A stretch of 39,870 bases of DNA, taken from positions 1 to 39,870 of the forward strand of contig NZ_SPMX01000088.1 in NCBI RefSeq assembly GCF_012940005.1, given 5' to 3'. Source of the DNA: Candidatus Accumulibacter contiguus. GTDB taxonomy: Bacteria > Pseudomonadota > Gammaproteobacteria > Burkholderiales > Rhodocyclaceae. Below the pieces are notes generated by a model. That model searched no databases. It was not told the DNA's origin and saw nothing but the letters and a program-made list of their open reading frames with translations. Below, piece by piece: positions 9,993 to 17,881 of the stretch. The position numbers and the translations under genes are program-made. The stretch's first letter is position 1. Every line of letters begins with the position of its first letter.

Positions 9993-10298
9993 TCAGCCTT
10001 GCGCTGAAATGAGCATCGGGTCGCCGAAGACGCCGGCCAGGTTGCAGAAGTCGAGAACCCGCTGGACCATCGGGCTGTGGCCGACGATGGTCAATTGCTT
10101 GCCCTGCTGCAGCGCTTCGCGCTTGAGCAGCAGCAGGAGTTGCAGGCCGGCGGTGTCCATTTCGGGGACTGCCGAGAGATCGAGATCGAGCTGCCTGGTC
10201 GCCGCCAGCGCGGCCAGCAACTGCTTCTTCTGGGATTGTGCCTGGTAGATTGTCATGTCCTCGAGAATGGCGAGGCGGGCGGCGGCGGAAGCGGTCAT
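9993..10298 (-). CDS. STAS-domain protein
   Basis: Small cytoplasmic STAS (anti-sigma-factor-antagonist-like) protein of 101 residues. The start MTASAAARLAILEDM at 10298 has AAGGAG six bases upstream; the frame is open further upstream but only as a shadow of the next gene. The fold is recognisable from LDLDLSAVPEMDTAGLQLLLLLKREA, then QLTIVGHSPMVQRVLDFCNLAGVF. The residue normally phosphorylated (Ser in D-S-x-G-L) is Thr here (MDTAGL), so phospho-regulation is possible but unproven. STAS genes occur beside cheA in other proteobacterial chemotaxis operons; the exact role is not established, and binding to CheA or a receptor is my inference. The gene lies 36 bases before cheA and 22 bases after the MCP-like gene. 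Confidence 0.9.
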   Translation of the reverse strand: MTASAAARLAILEDMTIYQAQSQKKQLLAALAATRQLDLDLSAVPEMDTAGLQLLLLLKREALQQGKQLTIVGHSPMVQRVLDFCNLAGVFGDPMLISAQG

Positions 10299-10320
10299 TG
10301 CGGCTCCTTGGGGTGGTGGT

Positions 10321-11670
10321 TCAGAAGAGTTCGACGTTCGACGGTTTGCTGGCTGGCGCCGGCGCAGCAGCGGTTGAAGTGCGCGCCTTGGGGACGGCAG
10401 CGGGCGGGCGCGGGCGGTGCGTGCGGCCGATCGCCTGGCGATGGGCGTCGCGCTGCTGGTCCATGACATAGTTCGAGAACTGCTGCTCCATCTGCCGGGC
10501 GAGCGGTTCGATGCGCACCTCGTGGCCGCCATCGGCGCCGCTTTCGATGGCTCCGGCGAGCGCTTCGGCGTGCTGGTCGAGACGTCCGAGGCCGTGGATC
10601 ACCTGTTCGATCTGCTGGCGCGTCACGTCCTGGAACTGCACGCTGGCCAGGGCCTCCATGAACATCGTGGCGAGCTTGCCGCTGTTCGTGGTGATGGTGT
10701 CGAGGATCTGCCGTTCGCGCGCCGTCAGGCTCTCGTAGCTGGCGCCGAGGGCGGCGAGCTGCTGCGTGAAGCGTTCGAGACTGTCGCGTTCCTCCTTGAT
10801 GTGCGAGTGCGCGAGCTTGTCCTTGAACTGGCGCTCGATGATCTGGGTGACGGCGATGATGCCGTCGTTGATCTTCTTGACCGCGGCTTCGGTTTCGTGC
10901 GAGAGCTTCCTCACCTCGTCGGCGACGACCGCGAAACCGCGTCCGGCCTCGCCGGCGCGGGCGGCCTCGATGGCCGCATTGAGCGCGAGCAGGTTGGTCT
11001 GGCCGGCAATGTGCCGGATCAGATCGACCAGGGTTTGCAGCGAGCGGGCTTCCTTGACCGCTTCGACACTGTGTTTCTCGTCCGCGGCGGTCTCTTCGAC
11101 GCGCTGGGCGATGAAGGCTTCGAGCTTGCCGATCAGTTGGCGATTGCCGGCGATCTGCTCTTCGGATTCGTGCGCCATGGCCTGCGATTCCGCGGCGGCG
11201 GCGGCCACGAACTGGTTCAGGTCGGTGACTACCTCGTCGATCGTCTGCAGTCGTGAAGTCACCTCGTAGGCGGCCTGTTCGGTCTGCTCGACGACGCTCT
11301 GCAATTGCCCGACGAGGACCTGGTTGAAGCGCGGGATTTCCCGCAGCTCGGGCAGCGCGACGCGCTGGCAGACCTGCTGCGACGGGCAGCGCTGGCGTTC
11401 GTCCTGGAGACTTTCGTCGATGCCCAGGTGGGCGTCGTGGTACAAGAGCCGCGAGAGCGCCTGCTGGAGGCCCAGGAACAGCAGCAGACCGAGCAGGGTC
11501 ATCAGGGTGTCGCGGCTGCGATCGCCGAGAGCGAAGGTCTGGCTCAGGAAATCGACGTACCAACCATGCAGGAGCAGGACGACGATGAGCAGCACGACGG
11601 TCGCGGCCAGTCCGGTGAGCAGCGAACGCCGGCGATACTGGTCTTGGGGTTTGCCGAGGGAAGGGGTCAT
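10321..11670 (-). CDS. MCP-like membrane protein with CheZ-like phosphatase motif
   Basis: Protein of 449 residues with two membrane helices near the N-terminus (about 17-36 and 56-74) and almost no periplasmic domain. The cytoplasmic part has a chemoreceptor hairpin tip ([35 protein letters not shown], about 223-257) but a short hairpin and no clear HAMP. After it, residues 344-353 read [10 protein letters not shown] in a helix; D348 and Q352 are spaced as the catalytic Asp and Gln of CheZ (FQDLTGQ). A Pro/Ala-rich linker leads to the last residues NVELF, which may act as a tether. It starts 9 bases after cheY, and no separate cheZ is seen in the window, so a phosphatase role toward CheY-P is attractive but inferred. 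Otherwise it is an intracellular-signal MCP-like protein of unknown input. Confidence 0.85.
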   Translation of the reverse strand: MTPSLGKPQDQYRRRSLLTGLAATVVLLIVVLLLHGWYVDFLSQTFALGDRSRDTLMTLLGLLLFLGLQQALSRLLYHDAHLGIDESLQDERQRCPSQQVCQRVALPELREIPRFNQVLVGQLQSVVEQTEQAAYEVTSRLQTIDEVVTDLNQFVAAAAAESQAMAHESEEQIAGNRQLIGKLEAFIAQRVEETAADEKHSVEAVKEARSLQTLVDLIRHIAGQTNLLALNAAIEAARAGEAGRGFAVVADEVRKLSHETEAAVKKINDGIIAVTQIIERQFKDKLAHSHIKEERDSLERFTQQLAALGASYESLTARERQILDTITTNSGKLATMFMEALASVQFQDVTRQQIEQVIHGLGRLDQHAEALAGAIESGADGGHEVRIEPLARQMEQQFSNYVMDQQRDAHRQAIGRTHRPRPPAAVPKARTSTAAAPAPASKPSNVELF

Positions 11671-11679
11671 CGTCTCGGC

Positions 11680-12048
11680 CTAGCGGATGACCAGCTTGAT
11701 GGTATTGAGCAGGTCGTCGGCGGTCGCCGGTTTGACGATCCAGCCCGAAGCGCCGGCGGCCTTGGCTTCCGCCTTGCGGCTTTGCTGCGATTCGGTGGTC
11801 AGGAAGAGAATCGGCAGGAACTTGTAGGCGGGCAGCGTGCGCACCTGCTTGATCAGCTCGATGCCGTTCATGCCGGGCATGTTGAGATCGGTGATCAGGA
11901 GGTCGACCTTGACTCCGGCCTTGAACTTTTTCAGGGCCTCGTCGGCATTCGACGCCTTCTCGACGGCAAAGCCGGCCTTGCCGAGGATGCTCGATACGCT
12001 GAGCAGGATGGTTGCCGAATCATCGACCAGAAAAATGGTTTTTGCCAT
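11680..12048 (-). CDS. cheY: Chemotaxis response regulator CheY
   Basis: Single-domain receiver of 122 residues. The acidic pair D9-D10 (FLVDDSA), phosphoacceptor D54 (LITDLNMPGMNG), T84/T85 (LFLTTES) and K106 (GWIVKPA) are all present. The aromatic switch position before the lysine motif is Trp (SGWIVKP) rather than Tyr. It is the first gene of the chemotaxis operon, with AGGAG upstream of the ATG at 12048, and it faces a divergent gene pair across 12049-12322. CheA would phosphorylate it; the phosphorylated form would act on the flagellar switch or another output. No flagellar genes are in the window, so the output is not shown here. Confidence 0.96.
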   Translation of the reverse strand: MAKTIFLVDDSATILLSVSSILGKAGFAVEKASNADEALKKFKAGVKVDLLITDLNMPGMNGIELIKQVRTLPAYKFLPILFLTTESQQSRKAEAKAAGASGWIVKPATADDLLNTIKLVIR

Positions 12049-12221
12049 GGGGAAGCTTTCTCCTGTGTGGAATGGACTCGCCGCGGGCAGGCCACTGCCG
12101 GGACGACAAAGCGCTTGGTCTATGAGCTGCAGCGTCGCCAGCGTCGGTACCTCCCAACACTTTCATGCACACCCGAGCTCAAGCGAGGGATTGTACTGAC
12201 AATTCCCGGAGTGAGCACAAT

Positions 12222-12249
12222 TTGCCAGCCAATGACGGGGTTTTATGGT
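12222..12249 (+). promoter_or_regulatory. Possible sigma-70 promoter for the plus-strand pair
   Basis: In the divergent region 12049-12322, the A+T-richer part holds TTGCCA (12222-12227), a 16-base spacer and TATGGT (12244-12249), about 75 bases before the start of the solute-binding protein gene. The -10 match is only four of six. The rest of the region shows nothing I can name apart from the cheY ribosome site. Confidence 0.3.
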
Positions 12250-12322
12250 TCAATACTTGATGGTAATGACCATTTCAGATGGCTGGCGGTCAATGCCTCA
12301 AGATTCATTTCCGGAGATCGCA

Positions 12323-13132
12323 ATGCGAATCCTTGTCCTCCTTTTGCGCCTCGTCGTGCTGGCCAGCGGCCTGAGCGTGTCTGCTCAGGGAAGCACCGCA
12401 GACCTTGCCACGAGCCGGCTCGATCGAGTCCGGGAGGCCAGGGTGCTGCGTGTCTGCATCTGGCCCGACTACTACAGCATCACCTACCGCAACCCGAAGA
12501 CGCAGTTGCTGTCCGGGATCGATATCGATCTGGCCGGCGAACTCGGCAAGGACCTCGGTGTGGCGGTGCAGTTCGTCGATAGTTCCTTCGCCAGACTCAT
12601 CGATGATGTGACTCAGGATCGCTGCGATCTGGCCATGTTTGCGGTCGGCATCACGCCCGCGCGTGCGGAAAAGCTGCGTTTCACACGCCCCTATCTGGCC
12701 AGCGACATTTATGCGATCACCACCAAAACCAATCGCCGGATCAAGGACTGGGATCAGATCGACCGCACCGGCTCGGTGGTGGCCGTCGCCCGAGGGACGC
12801 TGCATGAGTCGATCATGAAGGGCAAACTCAAGGCGGCGCAACTGCTGGTTCTCGATACGCCATTTGCGCGCGAGCAGGAAGTCCAGTCGGGTCGCGCCGA
12901 CGTTTTTCTGACCGACTACCCCTATAGCCAGCGTTTTCTGGCGAGCGCCGACTGGGCGCGCCTGGTCTCGCCCCCCGGCGCCTACCACATCACCCCCTAC
13001 GCTTATGCCATGCAGCCCGGTGACGATGCCTGGGCGGCACGCATCGAGCGCTTCGTCAGCGACATCAAGAACGATGGGCGGCTGCTGGCAGCCGCGCGGC
13101 GGCATAAACTCGAGACCATCGTCTCCCCATGA
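12323..13132 (+). CDS. Periplasmic solute-binding protein, family 3
   Basis: Extracytoplasmic ligand-binding protein of 269 residues. I chose the ATG at 12323 (GGAG six bases upstream) because it begins a clear signal peptide, MRILVLLLRLVVLASGLSVSAQG. The mature part has the bacterial extracellular solute-binding family 3 pattern: LRVCIWPDYYSITYRNP, GIDIDLAGELGKDLGV, CDLAMFAVGITPARAEKLRFTRPYL, VAVARGTLHES and a late QPGDDAWAARIERFV. This family usually binds amino acids or similar solutes for ABC importers, but no permease or ATPase gene is near. The stop overlaps the ATG of the following GGDEF-EAL gene (ATGA at 13129-13132), which suggests that the protein reports ligand to that membrane c-di-GMP enzyme rather than serving uptake. 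Confidence 0.93.
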   Translation: MRILVLLLRLVVLASGLSVSAQGSTADLATSRLDRVREARVLRVCIWPDYYSITYRNPKTQLLSGIDIDLAGELGKDLGVAVQFVDSSFARLIDDVTQDRCDLAMFAVGITPARAEKLRFTRPYLASDIYAITTKTNRRIKDWDQIDRTGSVVAVARGTLHESIMKGKLKAAQLLVLDTPFAREQEVQSGRADVFLTDYPYSQRFLASADWARLVSPPGAYHITPYAYAMQPGDDAWAARIERFVSDIKNDGRLLAAARRHKLETIVSP

Positions 13133-15852
13133 CGCGCCGCGCCTGGCGGCAGTTACGTACGACGTTTCTGCTTTTCCTGGGTGTATTCGTCGGCGGCATG
13201 GTCGCCATGAGCGCCTACACCCTGTGGCGACTGCGTGGCGAGGCGGTGGCCAACGGTCTGGGCATCGCAGCGATGCATTCGCGAGGTTTCGAGGACTTCC
13301 TGACGCAAAGCCTGCACGTCACCGAACTCGTCGCGGCCAACTCCCTGGCGCAGGTGTCGCTTGTGCGCGATGCGCGCGAGATCGAGCGGACTTTCGTGGC
13401 GGCCCTGCAGCATGTGCCATTCCTGCGCTCGATGTCCCTGCTGGACGACGCGGGGCGGATTGTCGCCAGTTCCAATCCGGCCAACCTCGGCGTGACGGTG
13501 GCGACACAAAATTATCTGCCGGCAGACGCTGGCCGGCTGCAGATCCTGCGCATCGGCGAGCCCTGGGCAGGACGTGATTTCGCCAGTGGCCAGCCATCGA
13601 CGGCGGGAACGCCCGTCGATGCCGACTCGCTCGGCTTCATCCCGGTGACACGCAGCATCGGGCTTGGCAAGGGGCGCGTAACCTTGCTCTTTGCGCTGAA
13701 TCCGGACTATTTCATCAACCATATTGCCCAGAAGATCGCTGCCGAGGAAGGATCGGTCAGCGTGCTGCGCTACGACGGCACGCTGCTGATGGATAGCGAC
13801 CCCGGCGGGCGACCCGGATCGTTGCAGGACCACTTCGTGAGTGAACTGCGCCTGGCCGAGGTCGAGTTTGGCCAGTTCGAACAGGGCAGCGGCGAGGATC
13901 GCCCGCGGCTGATCGCCTTTCGAGCGTCGCGCCTGTATCCCTTCCTCGTCGTCACGGCGCTCGATCGTCGGCCCGCCCTGCAGCAATGGCGGACCGAGAC
14001 CAGGACCGTGCTTGGCGTCATGGTTCCCGCTCTGCTGGCGATCACGCTGCTGGCGACCGGCCTCTACCGCCGGCAGATGCAGTTGGCCGAGCAACGCGCA
14101 GAATCGGAGCGCCTGCAGCAGATCAACGCGGCCAGCGTGTTCACCAACGCCCGCGAGGGCATCATGATCACCTCCCCCGACGGCACGATCCTCGACGTCA
14201 ATGAGGCCTTTTCCCGGATGAGTGGTTTCAGTCGCGAGGAATCGCTGGGGCAGAACCCGCGCTTTCTCCGCTCCGGTGTTCAGGCAAAGGAGTTTTACAC
14301 CGCCATGTGGGGCGATCTGATCGGCCAGGGCCACTGGAGCGGTGAAGTCTGGAATCGCGGCAAGAGCGGCGAGATGTTTGCGGCGATACTGACGATCAGT
14401 GCGGTGCGCGATGATCAGGGCAGAACCCGGCAGTACGTGGCCCTGTTCTCCGACATCACCCTGCTCAAAGCAAACGAAGAGAAGCTCAAGCGGACGGCTC
14501 ACTACGACGCGCTGACCGGTTTGCCCAATCGCGTGCTGCTGGCCGACCGCCTGCATCAGGGCATGATGCAGACGCAGCGGCGCGGGCAGCGCCTGACCGT
14601 CGCCTTTCTCGATCTCGATGGCTTCAAGGCGGTCAACGACCAGCACGGTCACGAAGCCGGCGACCAACTGCTGATGACGGTGGCGGGTCGAATGAAGCAG
14701 GCCTTGCGCGAAGGCGACACGCTGGCGCGTCTGGGGGGCGACGAGTTTGTCGCGGTATTGCTCGATCTCTCGGATATCCCCTCGTGTGCGCCGATCGTGG
14801 ACCGCCTGATTGCGGCCAGCGCCCAGCCGGTGCCGTACGGCGAGCAGATACTGCAGGTGTCGACCAGCGTCGGCGTGACCTTCTACCCGCAGGCCGAGGA
14901 GGTCGATGCCGATCAACTGCTGCGCCAGGCCGACCAGGCCATGTACCAGGCCAAGCTCGCCGGCAAGAACCGCTACTGTGTCTTCGATGCCGAGCTGGAT
15001 CGCAGCGTCCGCAGCCACAACGAACGCCTGGAAGATATCCGCCGTGCCCTGTTGGCCGATGAATTCGTTCTCCACTATCAGCCCAGGGTGAACCTGCGCA
15101 GCGGCGCGGTGATCGGTGTCGAGGCCCTGATTCGCTGGCAGCATCCGGAAAAAGGACTGCTGCTGCCAGCCGCTTTCCTGCCGCTGATCGAGAATCACCC
15201 GCTGGCGGTCGATCTCGGGGAATGGGTGATCGCGCGTGCCCTGGCGCAGATCGCAGAATGGCGCGGTGGCGGACTGGAGATGGCGGTGAGCGTCAATATT
15301 GGCGCACGGCAGTTGCAACAGGCCGGTTTCGTCGAACGACTGCGTACTCTGCTGGCCGGACAGCCGGAGGTGGGACCGGGTAGGCTTGATCTCGAATTGC
15401 GGGAAACGCGTGCGCTGAAAGACCTCGCCAGTGTCTGTGCGATCATCACCGCGTGCCGGAAAATCGGCGTGTCATTTGCCCTCGACGATTTTGCCTGTGG
15501 CCATTCCTCGCTGACTTACCTGAAGAGCCTGCCGGTTTCCCGGATCAACATCGACCGCAGTTTCGTCTGCGACCTGCTCGAAGGTGGGGAGAATCGAGCC
15601 GTCCTTGAGGGGGTGATCGGGCTCGCCAAGGCTTTTCACCGCCAGATCGTCGCCGAAGGCGTGGAGAGCATCGAACAGGGTCAGATGCTGCTCCAGCTCG
15701 GCTGCGAAAGTGCCCAGGGTGACGGCATCGCCCGGCCGATGCCGGCGGCCGACATCGTCGCCTGGGTGGCTGCCTGGCAGAGTTCGCCAGGTGCGCTCAG
15801 AGGCGCAGCGCTGCCGTCAGTGAGCGTACCTCATCTGCCGATTCGCGCATGA
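13129..15852 (+). CDS. Cache-PAS-GGDEF-EAL membrane protein
   Basis: Membrane c-di-GMP enzyme of 907 residues. A membrane helix (about 11-32), a periplasmic double-Cache-like domain (about 40-285) and a second helix (about 292-313) precede a PAS domain (about 333-450), GGDEF (about 455-620) and EAL (about 635-885). GGDEF is intact at 536-540 with an inhibitory RxxD site (REGD, 527-530), so diguanylate cyclase activity is likely. In EAL, E665 (EALIRW), the Asn of SVNIGARQ, the Asp pair of LDDFACGHSS and AEGVES are kept, but the catalytic Lys of the usual KID motif is Asn (RINIDRSF, N807), and QGY is QGD. Phosphodiesterase activity may therefore be lost. It overlaps the upstream binding-protein gene by ATGA, and its 3' end overlaps the converging HDOD gene by 56 bases. 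Confidence 0.95.
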   Translation: MTRRAWRQLRTTFLLFLGVFVGGMVAMSAYTLWRLRGEAVANGLGIAAMHSRGFEDFLTQSLHVTELVAANSLAQVSLVRDAREIERTFVAALQHVPFLRSMSLLDDAGRIVASSNPANLGVTVATQNYLPADAGRLQILRIGEPWAGRDFASGQPSTAGTPVDADSLGFIPVTRSIGLGKGRVTLLFALNPDYFINHIAQKIAAEEGSVSVLRYDGTLLMDSDPGGRPGSLQDHFVSELRLAEVEFGQFEQGSGEDRPRLIAFRASRLYPFLVVTALDRRPALQQWRTETRTVLGVMVPALLAITLLATGLYRRQMQLAEQRAESERLQQINAASVFTNAREGIMITSPDGTILDVNEAFSRMSGFSREESLGQNPRFLRSGVQAKEFYTAMWGDLIGQGHWSGEVWNRGKSGEMFAAILTISAVRDDQGRTRQYVALFSDITLLKANEEKLKRTAHYDALTGLPNRVLLADRLHQGMMQTQRRGQRLTVAFLDLDGFKAVNDQHGHEAGDQLLMTVAGRMKQALREGDTLARLGGDEFVAVLLDLSDIPSCAPIVDRLIAASAQPVPYGEQILQVSTSVGVTFYPQAEEVDADQLLRQADQAMYQAKLAGKNRYCVFDAELDRSVRSHNERLEDIRRALLADEFVLHYQPRVNLRSGAVIGVEALIRWQHPEKGLLLPAAFLPLIENHPLAVDLGEWVIARALAQIAEWRGGGLEMAVSVNIGARQLQQAGFVERLRTLLAGQPEVGPGRLDLELRETRALKDLASVCAIITACRKIGVSFALDDFACGHSSLTYLKSLPVSRINIDRSFVCDLLEGGENRAVLEGVIGLAKAFHRQIVAEGVESIEQGQMLLQLGCESAQGDGIARPMPAADIVAWVAAWQSSPGALRGAALPSVSVPHLPIRA

Positions 15853-16630
15853 TTTCGAGCAGCGTTTCCTCGCCGATCAGCATGTCGATCGATGCCGCCG
15901 TGCCTTCCCTGGGAACGTCGTCGAGGTCGCGTAGCGGGCTTTCGACGGGGGCCAGTTCGTCGGCCAGCAGCAACGTATCGCCAAGAGTTTTCGGCGGCAT
16001 CGCCAGAAAACCCCGCCAGCAGACTTCGATCGCATCGACCACCGTTTGCGGTACCTCCAGCACCTGCAGCAAGGCGCGACCGACCTCGGCTTCGCCGGTT
16101 TCGCTCCACGCCGAGAAATCCTCGTCGAGCAGGCCGGGAAATTCGGCGGCACGCGAAATCAGGTAGAAGCCACTGATCTCATGGACGATGCCGGCGAACA
16201 TCGCCGTTTCCGGGTCGAGGTGGGTGACCTTGCGGGCGATGACCTGCGCCAGTGCCGCGACATGCGCGGTGTGCTCCCAGAGTCGCGCCGCCATGGCACG
16301 ATCCTGTGCCGACAAGGGGGAAGCCAGCGCGCGCGTGACGACCGCCGCTGCGAGCGAGCGCAGATAGCGAAAACCCAGCCGCAGAACGGCCGTGCGCACG
16401 TCGGTGATCGGGCGACCCGAGGGATTGAAGGCGCTCGAGTTGGCCAGCGCCACGACCTTTGCCGACAGCAGGGGTTCAGCCTTGATCAGGCGCATGGCCT
16501 GGTCGATGTGGCAATCCGGATCGTTGAGCGCATGCTGCAGTTTGAGCGCGACCAGCGCATTGGTCGAGAAGTTGACTGCGCCATGCTCCAGTTCTGCGGC
16601 GATCTTTTTCAGGATGTCGTATCGTTGCAT
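15797..16630 (-). CDS. HDOD-domain protein
   Basis: Cytoplasmic HDOD protein of 277 residues if the ATG at 16630 (MQRYDILKKIAAEL) is used; a TTG at 16642 would add four residues, and neither has a strong ribosome site. The HDOD pattern is clear: a helix set LQHALNDPDCHIDQAMRLIKAEPLLSAKVVALANSSAF, ITDVRTAVLRLGFRYLRSLAAA, then HTAHVAALAQVIARK and ETAMFAGIVHEISGFYLI. HDOD proteins are regulatory relatives of HD phosphohydrolases and usually lack the full metal-binding HD set; they often sit with c-di-GMP and chemotaxis genes, but their biochemistry is poorly known. It converges on the GGDEF-EAL gene with a 56-base overlap. It lies after the cheB operon, separated by two inverted repeats. Confidence 0.9.
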   Translation of the reverse strand: MQRYDILKKIAAELEHGAVNFSTNALVALKLQHALNDPDCHIDQAMRLIKAEPLLSAKVVALANSSAFNPSGRPITDVRTAVLRLGFRYLRSLAAAVVTRALASPLSAQDRAMAARLWEHTAHVAALAQVIARKVTHLDPETAMFAGIVHEISGFYLISRAAEFPGLLDEDFSAWSETGEAEVGRALLQVLEVPQTVVDAIEVCWRGFLAMPPKTLGDTLLLADELAPVESPLRDLDDVPREGTAASIDMLIGEETLLEIMRESADEVRSLTAALRL

Positions 16631-16685
16631 GGCCGTATTCAAACCTCGCGTTAATGTGAAAGTCGCGTCAGCGACTCACAAATCT

Positions 16686-16711
16686 CCCCTCCCCACTTGC
16701 GGGGGGAGGGG
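16686..16711. repeat. REP-like GC hairpin, copy 1
   Basis: CCCCTCCCC (16686-16694) and GGGGAGGGG (16703-16711) are perfect complements around an 8-base loop, followed by GTCGGGGGGAGAG. A diverged copy lies at 17882-17922 (AATTTCCCCT...GGGGGATGGGTCGG). The pattern resembles dispersed extragenic palindromic elements common in proteobacteria. It has no T run on either strand, so I do not call it a terminator. Confidence 0.5.
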
Positions 16712-16726
16712 TCGGGGGGAGAGGGA

Positions 16727-16776
16727 AACGGTCATGACTTTCATCATCGGGGGTGCCTGGAATAGTCATGACCGTT
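16727..16776. promoter_or_regulatory. 13-bp perfect inverted repeat at the cheB stop
   Basis: AACGGTCATGACT (16727-16739) and AGTCATGACCGTT (16764-16776) are perfect complements separated by 24 bases. The right arm contains the cheB stop codon. Each arm holds the 8-base palindrome GTCATGAC. It could be a weak transcription terminator or mRNA-stabilising stem for the kinase operon, or a protein-binding site; there is no good T run. Confidence 0.5.
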
Positions 16777-17881
16777 GGTTGAAGGTCTCGATCAGCGCCG
16801 CAGGGATCTGCTGGAGTGGCAGCACCCGATCGGCGGCGCCGAGCCTGATCGCCTCCCTGGGCATGCCGAAAACCACACAGGAGGCTTCATCCTGGGCGAT
16901 CGTCGCGGCGCCGGCATCGTTCATCTCCTTGAGGCCGCGGGCGCCGTCGTCGCCCATGCCGGTCATGATCACGCCGGCTGCGTTGCCGCCGGCAAACCGG
17001 GCTACCGAGCGGAACAGCACATCGACCGAGGGTTTGTGGCGATTGACCAGGGGGCCGTCGAGCACCTCGATGTAATACTGCGCGCCGCTGCGCTTCAACA
17101 GCATGTGCCTGCCGCCGGGAGCGATCAGCGCGAGCCCCGGCAGCACGCGATCGTTGTTCCGGCCCTCGCGGACTTCGATCGTACACAGCGAGTTGAGGCG
17201 TTCGGCGAACATCGCCGTGAACTGCTCGGGCATGTGCTGGACGATGACGATTCCCGCGATCGTCAGCGGCAGGCGGGTCAGTACGGCTTCGAGTGCTTGC
17301 GTTCCGCCGGTCGAGGTGCCGATGGCGATCACCTTGTCGGTCGTCCTTTGCACCGCCGCGTTACCGGCGGGGAGGATGGCGTCCGCGCTGTTGCGCGTCA
17401 TTCTCTGCAGCGTCGGCAGCCGCGCGCTCGCCGCCGGATGGGTGGTGGGGAGCGGCTGTCCCGGCAAGGCGACCCGGGTTCGGGCGGCCGCGCGGATGGC
17501 GGCGATGATGTCGTTCGTGGCGTCTTCGAGGAAGCCCTTGAGCCCGAATTTGGGCCTGCTGATGATGCTCACGGCACCCGCAGCAAGCGCCTGCATGAGC
17601 GTGTCGCTGCCGGTCGCGGTGGGCGATGAACAGATGATCACCGGCGTCGGTCGTTCAGCCATCAGCTTGCGCAGGAAAGAGAGGCCGTGCATGCGCGTCA
17701 TTTCGATATCGAGAATGATCACGTCCGGCCAGTTCCTGCGCATCTTGTCCATGGCGAAGAGCGGATCGGCCGCCGTACTCATGACCTCGATGCCGGGCTC
17801 ACGGGCCAGCGCCTGCGCAACGACCTGACGGACCAGCGCCGAGTCGTCGACGATCATGACCTGGATTTTCCCTTCATTCAT
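16766..17881 (-). CDS. cheB: Chemoreceptor methylesterase CheB
   Basis: Two-domain methylesterase/glutamine deamidase of 371 residues. The receiver has D12-D13 (IVDDSA) and phosphoacceptor D58, but the usual DIEMPRMDG reads DIEMTRMHG, changing a conserved Pro and the second Asp. After a linker of about 45 residues, the catalytic domain has S190 (IGTSTGG), H216 (VIVQHMP) and D312 (MTGMGDDGA), the full triad. It removes methyl groups from the receptor glutamates that CheR modifies. The start at 17881 overlaps the end of the HD-GYP gene by 8 bases, making cheB the last gene of the kinase operon. Apart from cheR in the same operon, no other adaptation enzyme is seen, so it may act on the MCPs encoded on both sides. 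Confidence 0.96.
   Translation of the reverse strand: MNEGKIQVMIVDDSALVRQVVAQALAREPGIEVMSTAADPLFAMDKMRRNWPDVIILDIEMTRMHGLSFLRKLMAERPTPVIICSSPTATGSDTLMQALAAGAVSIISRPKFGLKGFLEDATNDIIAAIRAAARTRVALPGQPLPTTHPAASARLPTLQRMTRNSADAILPAGNAAVQRTTDKVIAIGTSTGGTQALEAVLTRLPLTIAGIVIVQHMPEQFTAMFAERLNSLCTIEVREGRNNDRVLPGLALIAPGGRHMLLKRSGAQYYIEVLDGPLVNRHKPSVDVLFRSVARFAGGNAAGVIMTGMGDDGARGLKEMNDAGAATIAQDEASCVVFGMPREAIRLGAADRVLPLQQIPAALIETFNQRS

Noticed and set aside
7623-10007. 794-residue open frame on the plus strand
   Set aside because: Antisense shadow of cheA in GC-rich DNA; low-complexity Asp/Gly/Arg/Ala-rich translation without domain motifs, while the minus strand encodes all CheA domains.
16681-16725. 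GC hairpin as a rho-independent terminator
   Set aside because: The stem is strong but there is no T run after it on either strand, and a second copy lies inside coding sequence, so a dispersed repeat is more likely.
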